Positions 1-4,803 of a DNA stretch of 6,035 bases are shown one piece after another. The translations under genes and the position numbers were made by a program. The DNA comes from Methanosarcinales archaeon (GTDB lineage Archaea; Halobacteriota; Syntropharchaeia; Alkanophagales; Methanospirareceae), in contig WJOV01000143.1 in assembly GCA_009618475.1 (NCBI GenBank), positions 1 to 6,035 on the forward strand, read 5' to 3'. The notes under the pieces were generated by a model that saw only the letters and a list, made by a program, of their open reading frames with translations, made no database searches and was not told the origin of the DNA. Position 1 is the stretch's first letter. Each line of letters opens with the position of its first letter.

Positions 1-89
1 CTTGGGAAACCGAATAATTCATACGCATATCTGTGCTGTTCGTGATAATCTATAATCCCAACGTAAGGCGGGGAGGTAAATATACCATC
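1..89 (-). pseudogene. DNA methyltransferase fragment (m4C/m6A type, TSPPY motif)
   Basis: Reading the minus strand from about 89 down to the window edge gives DGIFTSPPYVGIIDYHEQHR, followed by AYELFGFP. The TSPPY tetrad-type motif (bases 63-77) is catalytic motif IV of amino-methyltransferases acting on cytosine N4 or adenine N6. The IDYHEQHRYAYEL continuation matches my recollection of the methylases paired with GGNCC endonucleases such as MjaII. The frame stays open only to base 134, where an in-frame TAA sits. No ATG, and no family-like residues, precede the motif, so the 5' part of the gene is missing. The likely breakpoint is at 87-92, where homology to the endonuclease on the other strand begins. 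The rest of the gene runs off the left edge. The protein would be the protective half of a type II restriction-modification pair. The methylase call is firm; the target specificity is inferred only from its neighbour. Confidence 0.7.
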
Positions 90-693
90 TATCTGGGAAC
101 AGATTGCTGTTATTCTGGCTAAAGGTGCTGGCAATTATGCTGAGAGGCAATATAAATTACTTGGTGAGATAGATGCTGATACTGAAGAACTCATCCGTGA
201 AATTCACTACAAATTAAGGAAAGGTGAAATTGCTGCAATCACGATAGATGAAATAGAACGAATTAAAAAGAGAATAAAGAAGGGAGAGGCTAAGATTGAC
301 CCAGATTCAGTTGTAGATTTGTTCGTGAGAATAAAAGGCGAAGAAAACTACTTCGACATAACGAGTGCAAAGCCAAATAAGAAAGAGTTCGTTGCGTTGA
401 AACTAAAACTTCTGAGATGGGGTGCTTTAAGGCTGAGCCAGAATGAAAAAGCTAACGTCTTTACAAGACTTGCGATTCCTTATAATCCCTATTATCCTGA
501 ACCTTACGAGCGTTGGACATTAAGGGGGTTATACGATTTAGATAAGGGTGAAATTATAGTTGGTGACGATTTTTGGAACTTTGTTGCTTCCGATAACATC
601 TATGAAGAGCTATTAGATGTGTTTCAAGAAGTAGGAGAAGATTTGAGGGATGAGGTTGATGAAAAGTTTGCAGAGTTTAGAACGGGAAGATAG
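88..693 (+). pseudogene. Type II restriction endonuclease, TdeIII/MjaII family, N-terminally truncated
   Basis: One open frame runs from after a TAA at 64-66 to the TAG at 691-693 and encodes about 200 recognisable residues. They begin SIWEQIAVILAKGAGNYAER and include DLFVRIKGEENYFDITSAKP, then a stretch with AIPYNPYYPEPYERWT, and end with YEELLDVFQEVGEDL. These are landmarks I associate with the TdeIII family (Pfam RE_TdeIII), whose characterised members TdeIII and MjaII cut GGNCC. No ATG exists in the frame before base 319. A TTG there would give a 124-aa product starting inside the nuclease core, so this is better read as a gene that lost roughly its first 80-100 residues. The PD-(D/E)xK-like region reads VDLF...FDIT (acidic residue, I, then Thr at 361-363) where I would expect E-I-K, so the catalytic lysine may also be gone. 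It lies head to head with a methylase fragment and its stop is about 20 bp from the break in truD. Confidence 0.75.
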
Positions 694-1018
694 TAGGATG
701 ATGAGTGACCAACAGAGCGAATTTGTCTTTTGTGCCTGCGAGTCCAATCCTATTTCTGCTGACTCGCAGCCTACGAGAGATTTCTCTTATCACGCTGTAA
801 GAGTCCCAGTTCTCCTTTGTCAGCTCTGCAATCAGGTATTTTCCTTCTTCACCTTCTTCTCTATTTGTAATTTCACGAACGAAAAAGTCAGAGGGTTTTG
901 TTTTTATAATTCCTCCTATTCCTTCGGTTTTCGTAAAGTAGAACCATATTCCTATTCGTTTTTCAAATTCCTGGCTTTCTTTTAGCTCGGGTTCGCTTTT
1001 TTCAGCCATAAGTGTCAC
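677..1018 (-). pseudogene. truD: tRNA pseudouridine synthase TruD, 5' fragment
   Basis: The frame opens with GTG at 1018 or, more likely, ATG at 1009, and runs to a TAA at 677-679 (113 codons). Residues 21-101 match the archaeal TruD N-terminus: RIGIWFYFTKTEGIGG, then KPSDFFVREI, and finally IGLAGTKDKFA. Asp98 in GTKDK is the family's catalytic aspartate. TruD makes pseudouridine 13 in tRNA and is normally about 400 residues, so roughly three quarters are absent. Homology stops after Ala101 (bases 716-718); the last 12 residues (LLVTHHPTIFPF) are unrelated read-through into the sequence beside the restriction endonuclease. The frame overlaps the 3' end of that gene on the other strand. No convincing Shine-Dalgarno or TATA box is seen upstream. 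The 3' part may lie left of the window if a cassette inserted here, or may be lost. Nearly the whole catalytic domain is missing, so the product should be inactive. Confidence 0.85.
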
Positions 1019-1125
1019 GGCAACATGTCAAGATAACGGAAAGAAACGGGCTAAAAACGCCTATGCTGCATCTTTAGTCAACTTAGTGTGTATCCGTCTT
1101 TTTTTTCTGATATTTGCTTCCATTT

Positions 1126-2868
1126 TTACAATTGCTTTTCTAAACGAGTAAGTAATTCGATGAGCCTCTCCAAAATGATATTTTTCTGAAGAGTGGGGAA
1201 GTTGAGTAAAACGAGCTCCTTAGCATAAAGCTTCCCTATATACCGCCTTAAACTCTTTCTACCACCTTTACTGTCTCTATAATCTCGATGCCCCTTATTT
1301 ATCTCAATGACTTTTCTTACCTCTTTCCATCTAGATCGCCAGCTTTCACGTGGTTCATAAACAAAGTCTGGCGTAGGTAAACCCTTTCCTCTTCCACTTT
1401 CTTTTTTCTTAGGAACAATTATGACAGTTGCGCTGGTCTCTCTTGTAATTGAGTTTTGTGTCGCTGTAACCTCTATAGTTGTCATACCCGTTTGGGATCC
1501 TGTTTTGAAAATGGCAATAGTTGAAGAATCGGCAACAAGGGTACCAAAGTGTCCCACCGCTTTCCAATCGAACACGACATTTTCTTCTATTGGCACTTCA
1601 TTTACATCGTACGCTTTAGCAATAAACCTTTTTTCATTGTTTATTGACACATCTGAAAGACGAGGGCGAATAACTACTTTACCTAATGGGCCTGGTGTCT
1701 GATTAGGATTAGATGTTGGATGATATTCACCTCTCTCCGTACCCAAACCACGTTCTTCGTCTGTAATCTTTCCTCTTCGAGCTATTTCGAACCAACTATA
1801 CTCCTCAGGAAGCTCACTCCATATATCTCTGAAGGCTTTTTGAACATCCTTCATAATTTCTTTACTGACTTTTTCCTCCTTTGCTTTTTCCTTTTCTTCA
1901 AGTAATTTGCGAATTTGAGGTTCTATTGATCTAACAGCTTCTAAAAAAGCCTGAAAAGAGTCGTCTTCCGGGACTATCCCATCACGAGTCCCTGGAGCTA
2001 TTTTAAAATTTGGGTAATCCAATTCTCCTTCTATTTTATTTCTAACCCATGGATCGTGGTTAAGTTCATCTATTTCAAGAATACTTTTCCTAATCCTTGT
2101 TCCTCGTCGCATTATGTTTACGGTAGCAATATCCCCTTCTTTTGGAAAAATAACATAAAGTTCAGCTCTAATATCACCAAAACCTTTTGTTGGGATATTT
2201 TGTATGTTTTCGATTCTTTCTCCTCCGAATTTTTTAGGTTCAACTTCATATTTTTTACGTGATACTTTATCTTCAATGACAATTTTAACACCACTCTCTT
2301 TTATTCTTCCTCTAAGCTCAGTAGCCAAATATCTTTGGATTTTTTTCCCTGTGAGCACACGCTGCGCACTTTGATGCATCTCGCTTATATAAACATCAAC
2401 CCCATGATGCTCACGCTCTTTTGAAGCCTTTGAAGCCTTGGTTTCGCGAGATTCTTCTATCATAATCATTTGATAGGTAGGTGAGTTTTTTGATTTAGAT
2501 ACCATTGTTAGTTCGTGACCTATGCACCAAAATCCAAGCAAACCTATACAAAATTCCCCTTGAATCCCCATTCTTTGTGCTTCAGTATATTTTCGCTTTA
2601 TCGAATCGCATATATGAGTTTCAACGTACTCAAAATCCGGAATGCCCTTATTGTTTAATCGCACACCATCACCATCATCAGAAACTAACAAATAATTTTT
2701 CCTTTTCTCCTTTGCTCTTATTATCTTAACATGCCTTGCATGTGCATCTATGGAATTTTCTACAAGTTCTGCCACAGCCTTTTGTGGATTTGTTTGTGTT
2801 CTCGCAATTATTTCAATTGCATTCCATTCATCCCAAATCTTTAACTTACCTTCTCTTTCCTCAACCAT
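1126..2868 (-). CDS. GHKL (Hsp90/MutL/MORC-like) ATPase with Ig-like domain
   Basis: This 580-aa protein has a GHKL ATP-binding fold at its N-terminus. The N-box is AVAELVENSIDAHA at residues 31-44 (Glu34 as general base, Asn38 for Mg). The D-x-G-x-G motif is SDDGDGV at 63-69, and the glycine-bearing lid region is around 104-125 (CIGLLGFWCIGHELTMVSKS). This pattern is closest to the MutL/MORC/Hsp90 branch, not histidine kinases. A transducer-like region follows (about 150-300), then a charged helix (about 310-350). A beta-rich stretch at about 397-487 resembles a bacterial Ig-like fold (AYDVNEVPIEENVVFDW, then TTIEVTA). Last comes a helical C-terminal domain with IEINKGHRDY at 521-530. There is no signal peptide or membrane segment, so it should act in the cytoplasm. 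The ATG is supported by a GGAGGT four bases upstream, and the gene directly follows the tandem-HTH gene. MutL/MORC-like ATPases have been reported near restriction-modification genes. The exact function is unknown. Confidence 0.85.
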   Translation of the reverse strand: MVEEREGKLKIWDEWNAIEIIARTQTNPQKAVAELVENSIDAHARHVKIIRAKEKRKNYLLVSDDGDGVRLNNKGIPDFEYVETHICDSIKRKYTEAQRMGIQGEFCIGLLGFWCIGHELTMVSKSKNSPTYQMIMIEESRETKASKASKEREHHGVDVYISEMHQSAQRVLTGKKIQRYLATELRGRIKESGVKIVIEDKVSRKKYEVEPKKFGGERIENIQNIPTKGFGDIRAELYVIFPKEGDIATVNIMRRGTRIRKSILEIDELNHDPWVRNKIEGELDYPNFKIAPGTRDGIVPEDDSFQAFLEAVRSIEPQIRKLLEEKEKAKEEKVSKEIMKDVQKAFRDIWSELPEEYSWFEIARRGKITDEERGLGTERGEYHPTSNPNQTPGPLGKVVIRPRLSDVSINNEKRFIAKAYDVNEVPIEENVVFDWKAVGHFGTLVADSSTIAIFKTGSQTGMTTIEVTATQNSITRETSATVIIVPKKKESGRGKGLPTPDFVYEPRESWRSRWKEVRKVIEINKGHRDYRDSKGGRKSLRRYIGKLYAKELVLLNFPTLQKNIILERLIELLTRLEKQL

Positions 2869-2882
2869 TTTTACCTCCTTTC
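2869..2882 (-). promoter_or_regulatory. Shine-Dalgarno overlapping the upstream stop codon
   Basis: On the minus strand the bases read GAAAGGAGGTAAAA immediately before the ATG of the GHKL ATPase. The GGAGG lies within the last codons (MERR) and the TAA stop of the tandem-HTH gene. This strong site fixes the ATPase start and implies translational coupling: ribosomes finishing the HTH protein can reload on the ATPase at once. Confidence 0.85.
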
Positions 2883-3779
2883 CATTTCATATTCTGCAAA
2901 AAATAACCAATCCTGAAACATATCTTCATCATATAGCGCCTTAAGAAGTGCAATGAGATAACCAACATTTTGACCAAGAACTATTTTTTTGAAGATTTTT
3001 CTGTTTTCCGCGGTGCCTTTTTTAAAAAAAATTAACTCCTTATCCAGTCTATAAAGAAGTTCTCGGATTTTAACAGCTCTTTCTTCTGTACTGCTTTCGT
3101 CACTTGGAAGAGAGAATTTTTTAACTATACAATTCTCACACACTCCATCAAAAGATTTTACCTTTTCACTTAAGTCTAAGATAATCTTTTGAAGCTCTGT
3201 AACTTTTTCTTGCATATCAAGAGGAGCTTTTATTTCTTTAATCTTCTCTTTATCCTTGGTTTTTATTTCCACAAAACTTTCTATCTCCTTTTGCTCCTCC
3301 TTCTTAATTTCTATCTCTTGCTTTAAAATTTCAACACCTGTAACTTCATAAAGTTTCTGGCGAACTTTCTCGGATGGTTGAGAATCACCACGGAAATATT
3401 TTTGGAGATTAGAGTAGCCTATTCCAGCATCTTTTGCGAGATCTTTTTTCGTTTTGTATTTTGTCTGGGACTCAAACCAATTTTGTAATTGAATATGCAG
3501 AGGCAACTCTGTTTCTTCACGGATTCCCTTTATTTCTACTTCTTTCTTCTCCTTCTTTTCTTCTGGCATTTTGACTTTTACTCTAAAGCATTCAAGACCT
3601 GTAACTTCATATAATATCTTGCGATGCTCTTCTAATGGTTCTCTTAAACCTTGAAGGTAAAAACCCATAGATGATCGTGGTATTCCTGTAGCTTTTGCAA
3701 ACTCTTTCTGTGTCTTATATTTCGTTTGTGATTTGAGCCACTCTTGGAATGCTTTTGCTTCTTTTTTACTTTCTTCCAT
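2871..3779 (-). CDS. Tandem XRE-like helix-turn-helix protein
   Basis: This 302-aa protein contains two copies of one DNA-binding module. Residues 11-66 start FQEWLKSQTKYKTQKEFAKA and residues 98-152 start LQNWFESQTKYKTKKDLAKD. The copies are exactly 87 residues apart without gaps, share SQTKYKT, and both end in LYEVTG. Each has the shape of a Cro/XRE HTH (K-x-F/L-A-K-x-x-G-I then a recognition helix). A Lys/Glu-rich linker joins them, and a second charged region (about 153-185) leads to a predicted coiled coil (188-210). A CENC pair at 214-217 could hold metal or a disulfide only with partner residues. The C-terminal 70 residues are helical and unrecognised. It is probably a regulator or the DNA-targeting partner of the GHKL ATPase, whose start codon lies two bases after this stop. 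The start lacks a good Shine-Dalgarno; it sits 15 bases after the small gene upstream, so transcription is probably shared with that gene. Confidence 0.85.
   Translation of the reverse strand: MEESKKEAKAFQEWLKSQTKYKTQKEFAKATGIPRSSMGFYLQGLREPLEEHRKILYEVTGLECFRVKVKMPEEKKEKKEVEIKGIREETELPLHIQLQNWFESQTKYKTKKDLAKDAGIGYSNLQKYFRGDSQPSEKVRQKLYEVTGVEILKQEIEIKKEEQKEIESFVEIKTKDKEKIKEIKAPLDMQEKVTELQKIILDLSEKVKSFDGVCENCIVKKFSLPSDESSTEERAVKIRELLYRLDKELIFFKKGTAENRKIFKKIVLGQNVGYLIALLKALYDEDMFQDWLFFAEYEMERR
3324..3749 (-). repeat. Intragenic tandem duplication of the HTH module
   Basis: The stretches 3582-3749 and 3324-3488 encode the two HTH copies with a constant 261-bp offset. DNA similarity is still visible in places: on the plus strand, ACCTGTAACTTCATA occurs in both copies near 3338 and 3598. 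Many third positions and non-core residues differ, so the duplication is not recent. It is in frame and both copies keep the core hydrophobic and glycine positions. Confidence 0.8.
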
Positions 3780-4012
3780 TTTTTATTTTTAGCCTCACTC
3801 TTTAAATTCGATTCTTTCTCGTCTAACTCCTTTCGCTATTCTGGTACCATCAGGGAATTTTGTCTCCTCTTCTGCGTAATATTTCTCCAATGCAGACACT
3901 CTAGCTTCCTTTTCTACCCCTTCTACTACATATGGCTGATTCACTGGACTGATGATTATTTGTTGGTTACCCTTCCCTTTTTCTTGCCTTATTTTTTCTT
4001 CCATTTTTTATT
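3770..4012 (-). repeat. 18-nt direct repeat across two start codons
   Basis: The minus-strand sequence AATAAAAAATGGAAGAAA occurs at 3770-3787 and again at 3995-4012. Each copy spans a start codon: that of the tandem-HTH protein and that of the 69-aa protein. The repeat covers eight bases before the ATG and the first codons (Met-Glu-Glu). The sequence is low in complexity, so chance or convergent A-rich start regions remain possible. Confidence 0.6.
3795..4004 (-). CDS. Small charged protein of unknown function (69 aa)
   Basis: I do not recognise this protein. It is 69 residues and highly charged. A short polar N-terminus (MEEKIRQEKGKGNQQ) is followed by a beta-like IIISPVNQPYVVEGV, a helix (EKEARVSALEKYYAEEE), and a tail with FPDGTRIAKGVRRERIEF. 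There is no signal peptide, membrane segment or cysteine. A TATA box centred 26 bases upstream of the ATG argues that it is really transcribed as a leaderless message. The stop is 15 bases before the start of the tandem-HTH gene, so it probably heads that transcription unit (small protein, HTH protein, ATPase). Its first bases share an 18-nt identical stretch with the start of the HTH gene. It could be a small partner or antitoxin-like adaptor, but nothing in the sequence proves this. Confidence 0.6.
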   Translation of the reverse strand: MEEKIRQEKGKGNQQIIISPVNQPYVVEGVEKEARVSALEKYYAEEETKFPDGTRIAKGVRRERIEFKE

Positions 4013-4026
4013 ACTTTTTTGGTTTA

Positions 4027-4033
4027 TTATATA
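4027..4033 (-). promoter_or_regulatory. Archaeal TATA box for the 69-aa gene
   Basis: The minus-strand TATATAA is centred at 4030, 26 bases from the ATG at 4004. That spacing places the transcription start at or next to the start codon, giving a leaderless mRNA typical of archaea. It lies after the end of the 137-aa gene, so the downstream genes can be transcribed independently of it. Confidence 0.6.
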
Positions 4034-4055
4034 CTCATTAAAAATATATCTTATT

Positions 4056-4469
4056 TCATTTTTTCTTCTTTTTTCTCTTCTTATCTATTCTATCTTTATA
4101 ATCTTTGTACGGTTCAACAATAACTTTCCTCTCTCGACTCATTCTTATTCTCACGGTATCATCGAAACCGTCCATTGGACCACTTTCAATAAATGCACGT
4201 AAATCGTTTGGTAACGAGATATTATATTCATCTTCTAATACACCACCACTTGCTGGTCTCTTTATCTTTCCCATAGGATCAAATCCTATTACTTCTGCAA
4301 ATTCTTTATGCGGATATTTATATGCTTCTTTGCTTTTCAATGTTCGCTTCGCTATTTCAATAAGAGCATCCAGGTTGTATCGCTCTCTTATCTCGTTTTC
4401 TTTTGGCTTTTTCTTCTCCCCTTTCACCACTTTTTCGCCCTTTCTAATTAACTCTTCTAAAGTTGCCAT
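4056..4469 (-). CDS. Basic protein with possible HTH-like segment (137 aa)
   Basis: I do not recognise the family. The protein is strongly basic: residues 1-30 form a Lys-rich helix and it ends in a lysine run (DRIDKKRKKKKK). The middle segment at 51-63 (KYPHKEFAEVIGF) resembles the first helices of the HTH repeats of the nearby 302-aa protein (KYKTQKEFAKATGI) with one residue fewer, hinting at a related DNA-binding fold. The following part (NISLPNDLRAFIESGPMDGF, then DTVRIRMSRERKVIVEPY) looks mixed alpha/beta. The basic ends fit nucleic-acid binding, but this is inference. The gene has its own TATA box, 24 bases upstream of the ATG, and no Shine-Dalgarno, which is consistent with leaderless expression. 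It is the first gene of the minus-strand cassette, and 51 bases separate its stop from the next start codon. Confidence 0.65.
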   Translation of the reverse strand: MATLEELIRKGEKVVKGEKKKPKENEIRERYNLDALIEIAKRTLKSKEAYKYPHKEFAEVIGFDPMGKIKRPASGGVLEDEYNISLPNDLRAFIESGPMDGFDDTVRIRMSRERKVIVEPYKDYKDRIDKKRKKKKK

Positions 4470-4480
4470 GTTTTTTGTGT

Positions 4481-4500
4481 GTTATAACATTATATATGTT
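4481..4500 (-). promoter_or_regulatory. TATA box with overlapping inverted repeats (candidate operator)
   Basis: The minus-strand TATATAA at 4490-4496 is centred 24 bases from the ATG of the 137-aa gene, so it fits an archaeal promoter giving a leaderless transcript. It lies inside an inverted repeat, AACAT-5 bases-ATGTT (4486-4500), and a perfect 8-bp palindrome, GTTATAAC (4481-4488), abuts it on the start-codon side. A repressor bound here would block TATA-binding protein. The nearby HTH protein is an obvious candidate for such autoregulation, but binding is not shown. Confidence 0.5.
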
Positions 4501-4803
4501 CTTTGTATTTCTACAATTTTTAACAAAAATAGGTGAATTAGGAGAGCATTAAAGAAGAAAAGGAAAGAGATGGCTTCTACAAGAACAGAAAATTTGTTAC
4601 AGAATTGAGTATGTCCGACAAAAAATAAGCAATTTGCGAGGAGATTTGTATATACTTCCCGCTTCGAGATGAAAGAAAGGAGGTAAGAGGAAGCGATTTG
4701 GAAAGGGCAGGATGTATGGGCAGTAATGTATAAAGCGATAAAGATAAGAAGTTACTTTGAAAAATAATTTCTACCCTTCTACTTGAATCGCTTATTCAGG
4801 AAT
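4501..4803. other. Intergenic spacer, mostly non-coding
   Basis: No gene is convincing here. The plus strand is purine-rich. A plus-strand TATA-like GTATATA (4649-4655) precedes a mini-frame MKERR with a strong GGAGG (4679-4683) but no usable start after it. After that stop, an in-frame run to a TAA at 4765-4767 reads AIWKGQDVWAVMYKAIKIRS and then YFEK. It looks protein-like and could be the tail of a decayed gene, but I cannot assign it. The octamer AAGCGATT (4691) and its complement AATCGCTT (4786) form an inverted pair, with a third near copy at 4733. On the minus strand, T-rich bases at about 4761-4770 could end purD transcription. Confidence 0.4.

Noticed and set aside
319..693. A 124-aa gene starting at TTG 319 as an intact small protein
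   Set aside because: The same frame continues upstream with endonuclease-like sequence to about base 88, so this is an internal start of a truncated gene.
650..985. Plus-strand open frame overlapping truD
   Set aside because: It is antisense to a recognisable TruD coding sequence and has Cys/Phe/Ser-rich, non-protein-like composition.
1099..1106. T8 run as a transcription terminator
   Set aside because: It is on the plus strand, where the nearest upstream gene ends about 400 bp earlier; for the minus-strand ATPase it is an A run.
1421..2944. Several plus-strand open frames opposite the ATPase and HTH genes
   Set aside because: They are antisense shadows with Phe/Ser-rich composition, no ribosome sites, and lie over clearly coding minus-strand genes.
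4649..4686. Plus-strand TATA box, Shine-Dalgarno and short MKERR frame as a real small gene
   Set aside because: The frame has five codons, and no ATG, GTG or TTG lies at proper distance after the GGAGG; the only frames nearby end within a dozen codons.
4691..4793. AAGCGATT / AATCGCTT as terminal inverted repeats of a small mobile element or as a hairpin
   Set aside because: The arms are only 8 bp and 87 bp apart, no target duplication is seen, and a third near copy at 4733 suggests chance.
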